This document shows positions 8,862 through 17,257 of a DNA stretch of 64,000 nt, piece after piece. Location of the stretch: NCBI RefSeq assembly GCF_028898945.1, contig NZ_CP118607.1, forward strand, positions 2,280,001 to 2,344,000, written 5' to 3'. The position numbers were made by a program, and so were the translations under genes. The stretch is from Pseudomonas sp. PSKL.D1 (GTDB lineage: Bacteria; Pseudomonadota; Gammaproteobacteria; Pseudomonadales; Pseudomonadaceae). The notes under the pieces were generated by a model. It saw only the letters and a list, made by a program, of their open reading frames with translations. It did no database searches and had not been told where the DNA came from. The stretch's first letter is position 1. Every line of letters starts with the position of its first letter.

Positions 8862-9755
8862 ATGATTGACTACCGGCAAGTTCGTTACTTCCTTGCCCTG
8901 GCTGAGTATCTGCACTTCGGTAAAGCGGCTGCCAGCCTGCACCTGGCCCAACCTTCGCTCAGTCGGCAGATCGCCGCTCTGGAAGAGGCCTTGGGCTGCC
9001 AGTTGGTCTTGCGCAGTTCCCGGTCGGTGGCGTTGACCGCAGCCGGGCGGGAGTTGCAGCGAACTGCCAGCCAAGTGGTTGCAGGCTTTGACTCGGCGAT
9101 CCGCTCAACCCAGGCGGTGGCCCGGGGTGACCGCGGTGAGTTGAAGATCGGCTTCACCTCCATGGTGGCCTGGACCGGCTTTCCCCGCATGATGCGTGAA
9201 TTTTCCGACGCCCATCCTTCTGTGAACCTGGTGCTGAACGAACTGCTGCCCAATGACCTGGCGCGCTCGGTCGAAACCGGCGAAAACGACCTTTACCTGT
9301 CGTTCAAGCCGCTTGGCCAGAGCACCCTGCAGTACCACGCGCTGCAAGCGGAAACGTTGTGCATTGCCTTGCCGGCTGACCATCCCCTTGCGGGCAATGC
9401 GCGCGTTGCACTGGCCGACCTGAGCCACAGTGGTTTCATTCTCAGCCCCCGCAGCACGGCGCCGGCCTTGTTCGATCAGATCATGGCGCTGTGCCAAGGG
9501 GCGGGGTTCGAGCCGGTGGTTAGGATGCACACCCACCTGCAGGGTACGATTCTCAACCTGGTGGCGGAAGGGCTGGGGGTGTCGATCGTGCCTCAGGCCA
9601 TGGCGAAACCGGGGTTTGCGGGAGTGAGGTTTTTCCCGGTGGCAGGCTCGCCGGAAATTGAGTTGGGCGTGTCGTGGAGCGGCGCGAACAGTAACCCGTG
9701 CCTGCGGGCGTTCTTGCGCGGCATAGGCGTAGCCACCGAAGCTCGATGCCGGTAA
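8862..9755 (+). CDS. LysR-family transcriptional regulator
   Basis: A 297-residue LysR regulator of the CatR/BenM-like type: it starts MIDYRQVRYFLALAEYLHFG and the HTH runs through KAAASLHLAQPSLSRQI (about residues 18-36). I chose ATG 8862 because the longer open frame upstream lacks similarity and would place the HTH too far in. It is divergent from the AEC carrier gene and probably its regulator. Confidence 0.9.
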   Translation: MIDYRQVRYFLALAEYLHFGKAAASLHLAQPSLSRQIAALEEALGCQLVLRSSRSVALTAAGRELQRTASQVVAGFDSAIRSTQAVARGDRGELKIGFTSMVAWTGFPRMMREFSDAHPSVNLVLNELLPNDLARSVETGENDLYLSFKPLGQSTLQYHALQAETLCIALPADHPLAGNARVALADLSHSGFILSPRSTAPALFDQIMALCQGAGFEPVVRMHTHLQGTILNLVAEGLGVSIVPQAMAKPGFAGVRFFPVAGSPEIELGVSWSGANSNPCLRAFLRGIGVATEARCR

Positions 9756-9763
9756 CCGTTCCC

Positions 9764-9808
9764 TGTAGGAGCGGCCTTGAGCCGCGAACACGGGCGAAGC
9801 CCGTGCCA
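9764..9808 (+). repeat. REP element
   Basis: A single P. putida-type REP sequence: the TGTAGGAGCGG head, a GCGGCCTTGAGCCGC hairpin and a second hairpin ACGGGCGAAGCCCGT. It lies between the stop of the LysR gene and the end of the T6SS effector operon coming from the other side, where it may help end both transcripts. Confidence 0.85.
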
Positions 9809-9835
9809 TGCACCACAGTGCCCACCAGTAAAGAC

Positions 9836-10972
9836 TCATGACTGTTCGTTCCTGGTCGCCTTGGCACGAGCCTTACGAGCCTTCCGCTCAGGCCGCTTGC
9901 CTGGCTTGAGCTCCCAACGATCGGCGTTGGCAAGCAGGCGTGCCTGGATCTCTGGCGGGTAGTCGCTCAGGGTGGTCACCGGCGGCACCGGTTTGCCCGG
10001 CATGCCGGCTTCGCGGATGACCTTTGGCCAGCGCGGGCGCCAGCACAGCATCAGGCTGACCCAATGGGCGGTGCCGACGATCACGAAGGCAGGCCAGAGC
10101 AGCAGCAGACAGACTTTGAATAGCCAACTGCTGTTGCGCACGAAACGGCCCAGGCCTTCGAACTGGGCGCTGAAGGCCTGAATCGGGGAGGGTAGATGAG
10201 TGCTCAGGCGCGGTCGGGGGACGGCGTGTGGGCCTTCTTCCATGTAGCGGCGGATGAATTCCCATTCGTCGCGCAGTTCGCTGCCGCCTTGGCCTTGTTT
10301 GCCGACCATCGCTGACTCCAGGTGAGGCAGGCCGGTTTTGCTGGGGTGCCAGATAAGGCCCAGGCGCATGCCGACGCTCAAGTGGTCGTCCGCGGGGTAG
10401 ATGGCGGTGCTGCCTGTGGTGTGCCAGGGGAAGGTAACGATGCCACCGCAGGATTTGGGGCGGTGTAGGTGGACTTGTTGAGTGATTCTGTTGAAGCGAA
10501 CAATCAGGTGGCGGCTGGTTAACATCTCAAGTCGGGTAATCTGCAATCCATAGGTGTAGTAAAGGTAAATTATTCCAGCGCTGAGCCCGGTCATTAGCAG
10601 TGCCAGGAGTACTCCCACTATTGATCTTGTGTCAGGTGTGGTTATATCTTGATAAAGCCATCCAATGCCGGATGTGCCTGTGACTAAAATGCTTGGTAAT
10701 ACGCCCCCTAATGTCATTAGAGATATCATTCCGCGAGCCTCCTCTAAAGCCCCGCAGCGCATTTCCATATAGCGCTCATTGAAGGAAAAAACAGGGCCGC
10801 GAGAGTGTGCTTTATCGCTTACTGAGTTGAAGTGTACATCTTCGGATAAGTCACTATCATAAAAATCTTTGTCTGCCCGTTTTTCGGATGGTGATTTATC
10901 CGCGTCCGTTTTTTTGCGCTCTGCAGCTGTTTCTGTTGCGATTCGCCAAAGGCCACATTCAATCAGGTACAT
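9836..10972 (-). CDS. DUF6708-type membrane protein, T6SS-associated (possible immunity protein)
   Basis: A 378-residue protein with a charged N-terminal 60 residues, a hydrophobic pair at about 85-140 (two membrane segments), a soluble central domain, and another membrane pair near 290-320, ending in a very basic tail (KPGKRPERKARKARAKA). Its overall layout is that of DUF6708 proteins, which sit next to VasX/BTH_I2691-like T6SS effectors. Its ATG overlaps the effector stop by one base (TAATG), so translation is probably coupled, as expected for a toxin/immunity pair. The immunity role is inference. The first half of the gene is clearly AT-richer than its surroundings. Confidence 0.72.
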   Translation of the reverse strand: MYLIECGLWRIATETAAERKKTDADKSPSEKRADKDFYDSDLSEDVHFNSVSDKAHSRGPVFSFNERYMEMRCGALEEARGMISLMTLGGVLPSILVTGTSGIGWLYQDITTPDTRSIVGVLLALLMTGLSAGIIYLYYTYGLQITRLEMLTSRHLIVRFNRITQQVHLHRPKSCGGIVTFPWHTTGSTAIYPADDHLSVGMRLGLIWHPSKTGLPHLESAMVGKQGQGGSELRDEWEFIRRYMEEGPHAVPRPRLSTHLPSPIQAFSAQFEGLGRFVRNSSWLFKVCLLLLWPAFVIVGTAHWVSLMLCWRPRWPKVIREAGMPGKPVPPVTTLSDYPPEIQARLLANADRWELKPGKRPERKARKARAKATRNEQS

Positions 10973-13137
10973 TATAAGACCTCGCTGAATGCTGAATGTA
11001 ATGCTGATAGTTCTTCGGCTTCGTCATAAGGACTGGATTTTTTGTTTATACGATACGTGGATCGCTTGCACCATTTCTCTAGCGCGTCGTCTTCAAGAAT
11101 CATGATGATGATTGTCAGTGCCAGCCCAATCCAGAAAGTGCCAAGAATTAAGCGGGAAAGTAAAAGTCGTGCAGCTTGTGTTCCTAATTTTTTTGCAAGA
11201 GAGCCCATGGATTTTCCCAGTAGTCTCACTAATCTATGATTGCCATTTTGCGCTAGGCGATCAAAAAATGGTTTAGCTATTGCAATCGCAGTTGCTGCTT
11301 CTGCCAGAGATAACGATATGGTGGCAATGCCGCGCATCGCATAGGCTGTAGCTAAAAACCTCGAACGCCTGACTGGAAGGGCTGGGCGACCGTCCAAACT
11401 CTCGTTTGAATGCTTGTCCCAGTCCACAAAATCCCACCAAGCCAGCACCAAGCCGCCCATCCCTGCCAAACTGGCCCCCCACAACTTCAACCGCCCCAAC
11501 ACCACCGAAGCCCCTTTCCCCGTCACGCTGCCAGCCCCGTACCTGGTCGCTACCTGCTCCACATAACTGGCCCCCACCTCGAACCCTGCCGCCGCTGTGG
11601 TCATGGCCATGGCCAGCAGTTCGGTCTTCACCCGGGCATCGCTGTCTGGCAGTTCTTGCGCCTTGTACGCCATCAACATGCCTTCAAGCAGGCACACCAG
11701 TGCCGACACGCGCACTTTGTAAAACTCGCTCTTGTTCGCCTGCATCAGCTCTTCGGCCCAGGCCTGGTCCAGGTAGCGCGCCACTTGCCCGGCACTGCGG
11801 CGCGGGTTGATCGGTTCGGCGCTCTGGGCTACTTCGGCCACGCGAATGTCGACGGCGGTTTGGTGCACGGAGGCGAACAGGGTCAGGCGCAGGCCGTGGT
11901 GCAGGGCGCGGTCCGCGCTGTTGGGGGCCGCCGTGCGCAGCACCTGCCGGCCCAGCAGTACATACCAGGCATGCAGGCCGATGCTGTCGGTGCTGCCCTG
12001 TGCGTGCAATTGCTCATACAAGTTGTTGATGCGCCCGAAGGCATTGGCGGCGACATGCGCTTGCCGGGCCACGGCTGCTGGCACTTCCAACATGGATTGC
12101 GAGGCCGGTACGGCCTTGGCCGCTTCACGCAAGGCCACAAGCTCGGCACGCAGGTCGTCCTGGTTGTAGCTGAGGCCACCGATCAGCAGGTTGGAGCGGT
12201 CTTCCCAGTCGTGGTGCCACCAATGCTCGATAATATGGGCACCTGCCTTGCTCTGCTCCATGCCGATCACGCAGCGGCCGGTCTGTTCGGCAAAGTCCAG
12301 GCTGTTGACCAGGTCGCTGTTGTCAAAGCGATCCAGCGCTTGGCGTAAGGGTTCACTGATCAGCCAGCGCAGGTGATCGCTGGCGCGCTCTTCTGCACGT
12401 GTTTGTGCCTGCTGCATGACTTCTTCAAACGCCTGAAGCTGCAGGTGCATGGCATCGCGGTCGACCAGCTGGCCGTATTTTTCATCAAACCTGGCTTTGA
12501 ACTCGCCGCCGTCCTGGCGCTTTTTCACCTTCGCCCGTACGTCACGTTCGAATTGCTCCAGGTGCGGCTTCATGCGGGCGTCATGGGCGTCTGCTGCTTG
12601 GCGGGCCCGCTCGGAAAAGGCGTAGTAATCCACGGGTGTGCCCAGCTGGTTGCGCACGGTCTCGGCCATCACTTTGCGCTTGATGATGTCTTCGGCGACC
12701 ATCTGCGGGTACAGGGTTTCCACCTCCAGAAACGATTGCGCCACCAGCAGCTTGCGTTCGTTGTCCACGCCGGGTTCCACCACCCGTTGCAGCCATTGGG
12801 TTTTCACGTCTTCGATGGCGGCGTTGCGCCAGGCGTTGAGCTCCTGGGTGATACCGATGGCATCTTCGATGACGATGGCCGCACCTTGCGGCTTGCTTTG
12901 CCCCACGGCAGGGGCCAGTGCTTGCTGCGAGGCGTGGGGCGAGACGATCTGGGCGTGGTTGAACGGTTGCCGGTCCAGCAGCGCTTTGAGTTGCGGATCT
13001 GCCTGGGCCTTGAAGTCGGCGACCCAGCCGAGCTGGTCGTGCTTGAGCACGTGCGCCTGCGGCGGTGCGTCGGCGGGCTGGATGAAGCGTGCGATGTCGA
13101 TCACCGGCAGGGTGTTGCGGTATTCATCTTCGAGCAA
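10972..13137 (-). CDS. VasX/BTH_I2691-like T6SS membrane effector, N-terminally truncated
   Basis: A 721-residue protein matching the middle and C-terminal parts of VasX/BTH_I2691-family effectors, colicin-like toxins that disrupt target membranes. The middle segment IGITQELNAWRN (about residue 95) is typical. Long helical regions follow, then hydrophobic segments near 540-560, 590-620 and 665-690. The usual N-terminal VasX domain is missing: the frame runs back only to about base 13160, where it meets a vgrG fragment in another frame. TTG 13137 is only the first possible start, with no clear ribosome site, so the gene may be silent. The 3' 430 bp are AT-rich. The next gene overlaps by one base. 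Confidence 0.72.
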   Translation of the reverse strand: MLEDEYRNTLPVIDIARFIQPADAPPQAHVLKHDQLGWVADFKAQADPQLKALLDRQPFNHAQIVSPHASQQALAPAVGQSKPQGAAIVIEDAIGITQELNAWRNAAIEDVKTQWLQRVVEPGVDNERKLLVAQSFLEVETLYPQMVAEDIIKRKVMAETVRNQLGTPVDYYAFSERARQAADAHDARMKPHLEQFERDVRAKVKKRQDGGEFKARFDEKYGQLVDRDAMHLQLQAFEEVMQQAQTRAEERASDHLRWLISEPLRQALDRFDNSDLVNSLDFAEQTGRCVIGMEQSKAGAHIIEHWWHHDWEDRSNLLIGGLSYNQDDLRAELVALREAAKAVPASQSMLEVPAAVARQAHVAANAFGRINNLYEQLHAQGSTDSIGLHAWYVLLGRQVLRTAAPNSADRALHHGLRLTLFASVHQTAVDIRVAEVAQSAEPINPRRSAGQVARYLDQAWAEELMQANKSEFYKVRVSALVCLLEGMLMAYKAQELPDSDARVKTELLAMAMTTAAAGFEVGASYVEQVATRYGAGSVTGKGASVVLGRLKLWGASLAGMGGLVLAWWDFVDWDKHSNESLDGRPALPVRRSRFLATAYAMRGIATISLSLAEAATAIAIAKPFFDRLAQNGNHRLVRLLGKSMGSLAKKLGTQAARLLLSRLILGTFWIGLALTIIIMILEDDALEKWCKRSTYRINKKSSPYDEAEELSALHSAFSEVL

Positions 13138-13504
13138 CCGGTAGTTGTCGAGAAGGCACGGTCTTGTGCTGGAAGATGCGCCAGTTCGAGCGCAGTGCGG
13201 CGCGGGCCAGTTGGGGTTCTACGCGGGCGTGGTAGTAAGTGCGGTGGAAGCCGCTTTCGCCCAGGCTGAAACGGCTGACCAGGCCATGGACGTAACGCAC
13301 TGGGCGTTCATCGCGCCACACGGTAAACAGCACCGGCTTGTCGAGCAGGTGGCCGAAGTCCACCTTGTGTGTGTAACTGATCAGCACCAGGTCCAGTACA
13401 AAGGGCTGGCTCAAGGTTTCTTCGAGCTTGAACGACACGACTTCGAAGTCAGCTTTGCCCACCAAGGGCTGAAGGCTATAGCGCAGGTCAGATTGGCTGG
13501 GCAT
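13124..13504 (-). pseudogene. vgrG: vgrG (tssI) 5' fragment
   Basis: The first roughly 115 codons encode the N-terminal part of a VgrG spike protein (MPSQSDLRYSLQPLVGKADF, then LDKPVLFTVWRDERPVRYVHG), which in full is over 600 residues. After the VgrG-typical WRIFQHKTVP the frame changes to ten unrelated residues and stops. At that point sequence belonging to the following effector gene begins in a different frame. The simplest reading is a deletion that removed the rest of vgrG and the start of the effector gene. It follows hcp by 74 bp. The spike needed by this T6SS must then come from another locus. Confidence 0.82.
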
Positions 13505-13578
13505 TTGAATACCTTTCCCGCTGTCAGGAGAAACGAGAAGCTCGGGCAGGCTAAGCCCACCCGGAGCATTTCAGGTGA

Positions 13579-14094
13579 TCAGGCGGCTGGTGCGCGCCAG
13601 TCGTCGGAGCCTTCGGTGTTGGCGACGTCGTGCGCCCAGGTGATTTTCCGATAGGCCAGCGCAACCTCGATCAGTTGCGTGTAGTTTTCGTTTTCCTTGT
13701 CCTGGGCATGAGGCAGCACGGTGTTGATGCTGACGATGGTGGCGTCTTCAAGCTTGGTGGTGAAGAAATGCTCCTGTTTGCCTTCTATCGAGGTGCGGTA
13801 CCAGTTGATCTCGACGGTGGGCAGCATTTCACCGGTGGCCAGTGCCTGGTACATCAAGGGTGTGGCCTTGTTCAGCGAACTGGTGAACATCAACGGCTTG
13901 TGCACCCGTTGCCCGGTGGGCTGGCCGCTTTGCGGGTCGGTTGGCGTGGTGACTTCATGTTTGATTTCCTGCACCAGAATTTCGTCTTCGTGGCCCTGCT
14001 GGTAAACGTTACCGACCGAGTCCGCGGTAAACGCGCCAGCGGTGATGTTGCCTTGGGTTTGGCCAATGATCTTGATGTAAGCGGGTGTTGCCAT
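13579..14094 (-). CDS. hcp: Type VI secretion system tube protein Hcp
   Basis: A 171-residue Hcp (TssD), the protein that stacks as hexameric rings into the T6SS inner tube. It begins MATPAYIKIIGQTQGNI and has the family features: the HKPLMFTSSLNKATPL segment near residue 65 and the C-terminal beta segment YRKITWAHD. I chose the ATG at 14094; seven further upstream codons have no Hcp similarity. It lies 122 bp after tssL and upstream of the vgrG fragment, so it is the last intact structural gene of the operon. Confidence 0.95.
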   Translation of the reverse strand: MATPAYIKIIGQTQGNITAGAFTADSVGNVYQQGHEDEILVQEIKHEVTTPTDPQSGQPTGQRVHKPLMFTSSLNKATPLMYQALATGEMLPTVEINWYRTSIEGKQEHFFTTKLEDATIVSINTVLPHAQDKENENYTQLIEVALAYRKITWAHDVANTEGSDDWRAPAA

Positions 14095-14216
14095 GGCAGT
14101 GACTCCTGCGTCCATGTGGATAAAACACGCACACCACGGGTGGCGCGGCCATCGGGAACGATGGGCTTGTCAGCGGGGCATTGGCCCCGCCAATTCGGTT
14201 GTACGGGTTGAGGCGG

Positions 14217-15065
14217 TCACATCTGCAGAATGCTGTTGAGTGACTCCACCACTTCGGCGGTGATCAGGTGCAGGCGGTAGCTGTAGTAGCCGTACACTGC
14301 GGCCATGGCCACGGCGCTGATCACCAGTGGGCTCCACCAGGGCCATTGGCGTTTCATGCGCAAGCTGCGTGGGGCCACGTTGCGGTACGGGTCACAAACG
14401 TTCTCTGGTACCGGACCACGCAACTCGCTAATGACCTGGTACAGTTGCCTGATCAAATCGTTCAGGGTTTCTTCACCCCGGGGCGCAATGGCGTACTTGC
14501 CCTTGAGGCCAAGGCACAGGCACAGGTACATGAACTCCAGCACGTCCTGGTAGCGCTTGGGTTCCTGCATCAGGCGAGCCAGCACGCTGAAGATCTTTTC
14601 CCCGCCCCAGGTTTCATGGTGGAAGATGCTGAGCAGCGGCTCCTGGCTCCAGCAGCAGCTTTTGCCCCACGGGCGATCCATCACGGCCTCATCGATGTAC
14701 AGGCACAGGGCGTATGAATAGGCCAGCAATTGGGTCTGCTCATAGTCGTGCCGCCGCATCTCTTCGAGAATTTCTTCGATCTGAATGCGTACCTGCTTGT
14801 GTACGTGTGCGATCTGGGGCAGTGCATCCAGCGTGCGCAGGCGCATGACCAGGCCAAAGAGTGGCATGGCGGCATCGACCATCTGATTCGCAAAACCGCC
14901 GCGCAGTTGAAAGTCCGGGTCGGCGCTATAGCTTTCAGGGGGCTGCTCGGTCTTTGTCTCTGCTGGTGGCGCATTGCCGGGTGGAAGCTCGGGTGTGCCA
15001 GCGGTCTGCGTATGATTGAAAACTTCGCGCAGGCGACCACTGCCTGCATGGTAGGTATCTTCCAT
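14217..15065 (-). CDS. tssL: Type VI secretion system protein TssL (DotU-type)
   Basis: A 282-residue TssL, an inner-membrane component that binds TssM and the baseplate. It has a proline-rich N-terminal extension (about residues 20-50), the DotU cytoplasmic domain (ALCLYIDEAVMDRPWG near 145; ETWGGEKIFSVLARL near 170) and a single C-terminal membrane segment near 250-270. It has no peptidoglycan-binding OmpA domain. The ATG at 15065 follows the tssK stop by one base, consistent with coupled translation. Confidence 0.94.
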   Translation of the reverse strand: MEDTYHAGSGRLREVFNHTQTAGTPELPPGNAPPAETKTEQPPESYSADPDFQLRGGFANQMVDAAMPLFGLVMRLRTLDALPQIAHVHKQVRIQIEEILEEMRRHDYEQTQLLAYSYALCLYIDEAVMDRPWGKSCCWSQEPLLSIFHHETWGGEKIFSVLARLMQEPKRYQDVLEFMYLCLCLGLKGKYAIAPRGEETLNDLIRQLYQVISELRGPVPENVCDPYRNVAPRSLRMKRQWPWWSPLVISAVAMAAVYGYYSYRLHLITAEVVESLNSILQM

Positions 15066-15066
15066 G

Positions 15067-16404
15067 TCATTCGTTCCTGATTGCCCAGAACTGCAGTTCA
15101 AGCCCTGGGAACGCTCCGGCGATATGGAAGCCAAACCCGGTGGCCTCCTTCATGCACGCCCAGGCGGGGTTGCGCTGATCCAGTTCGAAGTAGCTGAAAC
15201 CGGCATGAAATGGCAGGTCACGCGGTGCCACCGGCAGCGGCAACAGCGGGATGCCCGGCAATTGCAGTGGCACCAGTTCGTTCAACGCTTCAAGCGAGGT
15301 TACTTTCACCTTCTGGATAAATTGCTGGCGTAGCGTCTCCGGCGGCAGGTCGGCGCGTACGGCCAGGATGAATTGCGCCTCGGCGATCAGGCGGCGGTCG
15401 TCGAGTGCGGCGCTCATCACGCCAAACTCGAGGGTTTTGATCGGCACGGAGAGGGCGCGCGGCTGCAACACCGTGCTCAGCACACGGCGCAAGGTGTCCT
15501 GCAAGGGTTTGAACGACACGTGCAGCGCCGTGTGGTGATAGACGGGGAACTCCTGTGGCAACCGGGTCTCGTCAGTAAACGTCACCAGCTCGCCGCAGGC
15601 CTGGCTCATGCTCAGGTAGAGGTGTTCCGGGTGTGTTTGCGCCTGGCGGGTAAAGTGCTGAAAGCATGGCCACCAGCGATTCATCGCCTGCAGCAAGTTG
15701 AAATCACGGATGTCGGCCACGCCTGACTGGCTGGATGTGCCAATACGCGCTGCCAGGTTGCGTGCCCGCTCGCGCAGGGTGTTGGTGATCTCCTCAAGGA
15801 ACCGGTGCAATGCCGGCACCGCCCTGACCGAGACCGCGGTGGGGTAGAACGTTTCATCGAGTTGCAGGCTGCCGTCAGGGCGCCTTTCCAGTATGCGTGC
15901 CAAGGGCAGACGCGTGTAGGCACTACTGTCGTCGGTGTTACGTTTGAGCTGCAGGTTGGGAACGGCAAGGTCCACCTTGACCAGGTCGCCATCGGCGGTG
16001 TGGGTGTCCTTGATCTCCTGCGCCTGGGCGTTGAAGCGGAAGTTGGCTGCGTTATCGGGCCAGCTTACCTCGCGGCCACCCTCGGTACGCAGTGGCAGGC
16101 ACAGGTAGATTTCGCTGTCCTTGCAGCCGTCGTCACGGATTTCCAGTGGCGGAGGCGGTGCGAGGTCTGCCGGGATGTCGAACACCGTCCCGTCCGGCAT
16201 GATGCCCCTGGCCCGTGTGATGGCGACCCGCCCAAGGCTCAGGTACTCGTCATTGAGGTGCAGCTCGGTGAAACCGTAGAAGGCCGCGTTGATGCTGCTC
16301 AGGCGCTGGTGAAAAGCGGCTTCACTGGCCCGCGCTGCCTGCTGGAAATGCTGCGGCTTGACGAACAGGCCTTCAGGCCAGAGGACGGGGTTGCGGGAAC
16401 TCAT
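15067..16404 (-). CDS. tssK: Type VI secretion system baseplate protein TssK
   Basis: A 445-residue TssK, which links the baseplate wedge (TssEFG) to the TssJLM membrane complex. It begins MSSRNPVLWPEGLFVKPQHF, the conserved family start, and ends with the typical domain containing FHAGFSYFELD. The ATG at 16404 gives family length; the upstream 89 codons in the same frame are antisense to the end of tssJ and rejected. It starts 55 bp after tssJ stops. Confidence 0.95.
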   Translation of the reverse strand: MSSRNPVLWPEGLFVKPQHFQQAARASEAAFHQRLSSINAAFYGFTELHLNDEYLSLGRVAITRARGIMPDGTVFDIPADLAPPPPLEIRDDGCKDSEIYLCLPLRTEGGREVSWPDNAANFRFNAQAQEIKDTHTADGDLVKVDLAVPNLQLKRNTDDSSAYTRLPLARILERRPDGSLQLDETFYPTAVSVRAVPALHRFLEEITNTLRERARNLAARIGTSSQSGVADIRDFNLLQAMNRWWPCFQHFTRQAQTHPEHLYLSMSQACGELVTFTDETRLPQEFPVYHHTALHVSFKPLQDTLRRVLSTVLQPRALSVPIKTLEFGVMSAALDDRRLIAEAQFILAVRADLPPETLRQQFIQKVKVTSLEALNELVPLQLPGIPLLPLPVAPRDLPFHAGFSYFELDQRNPAWACMKEATGFGFHIAGAFPGLELQFWAIRNE

Positions 16405-16459
16405 GGGCGCTCCGAAATGGCGTGGGGGTGTATGAGCAGGCGGGTGCAGGCAGAGGCCA

Positions 16460-17257
16460 TCAGTCTTCCTCCTTGAGCACGAGCCGGGTGTCGTTGAGTA
16501 GCACCGACAGCACCATCTGGCGGCCACGGGGCACGATGCGCAGCACCTGCTGCCAGGTGGTCTGCTCCGGGTTTCTGTAGTCGGCGATGATGGCGATGAA
16601 GCGGGTATCGGCGTGGACGGGTTCGAACGGAAGGAACTTGAACTGACCGGGAAGCAGCAGGTAATCGTCATCGCGGATATAGGTGCTGCGCAGTGCCTTG
16701 GCCGGTGCCTGGTTCAGCATCTGGAACGTGGTGTTGCGCAACAGTGAGTCATCGCGCAGTTGCAGGATCTTGATGGCCATGGGCGTTGCAATCTGTTCCG
16801 TTACCCCAGGTGTCGCAGTGGGCAGATGAACCTCTACGGTGGAGTCGTCGTAATGGCCCGGTGCGCCTTCTTCCAGTGGTGAGCGTGGCAGTGGGTTGTC
16901 CTCCATGTCCTGCGGCACAGTCAGGGAAATCGCGGGAAACTGCGCTTGCAGGTACGCCAGCAGTGTCCCGACTTTTTCGGTCAGGGCGTGTGGGCCTGCG
17001 GCACTCAGGCTGACGGAATAGGCGCTGGCCTCAGGCGTGTCTCGTGGCTCGGCCTGTGCCTCGACACTGTTGGGGTTGCCGTTAAGCGTGGGGCTGGCAT
17101 TGATGCTGAACGCGAGCTGGGTAGGTTCATCCTTGGGGGCCCCGACCGGAACGGACGGGTCCATGATGACCTTGCCTACTTTGCTCAATGCCGTGCAGCC
17201 CACGACCCCCACAACGGCCAGCAGCAATATCAGCTTCAGTATTGGCCGACGGATCAT
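16460..17257 (-). CDS. tssJ: Type VI secretion system lipoprotein TssJ, extended form
   Basis: A 265-residue outer-membrane lipoprotein that anchors the T6SS membrane complex. The signal peptide ends in a lipobox with VVG before Cys21. The TssJ core is recognisable from the strand FSINASPTLN (about 50-59) and then from TPMAIKILQLRDDSLLRNTTF (about 158 on) to VHADTRFIAIIADYRN. Between them are about 97 extra residues (61-157), which makes this protein much longer than the usual 150-180. The ATG overlaps the tssG stop by 4 bp (ATGA). Confidence 0.88.
   Translation of the reverse strand: MIRRPILKLILLLAVVGVVGCTALSKVGKVIMDPSVPVGAPKDEPTQLAFSINASPTLNGNPNSVEAQAEPRDTPEASAYSVSLSAAGPHALTEKVGTLLAYLQAQFPAISLTVPQDMEDNPLPRSPLEEGAPGHYDDSTVEVHLPTATPGVTEQIATPMAIKILQLRDDSLLRNTTFQMLNQAPAKALRSTYIRDDDYLLLPGQFKFLPFEPVHADTRFIAIIADYRNPEQTTWQQVLRIVPRGRQMVLSVLLNDTRLVLKEED

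Noticed and set aside
9836..13504. Effector region considered as prophage or insertion element remnant
   Set aside because: No transposase, integrase, terminal repeats or phage genes; the AT-rich part fits a toxin/immunity module of the T6SS.
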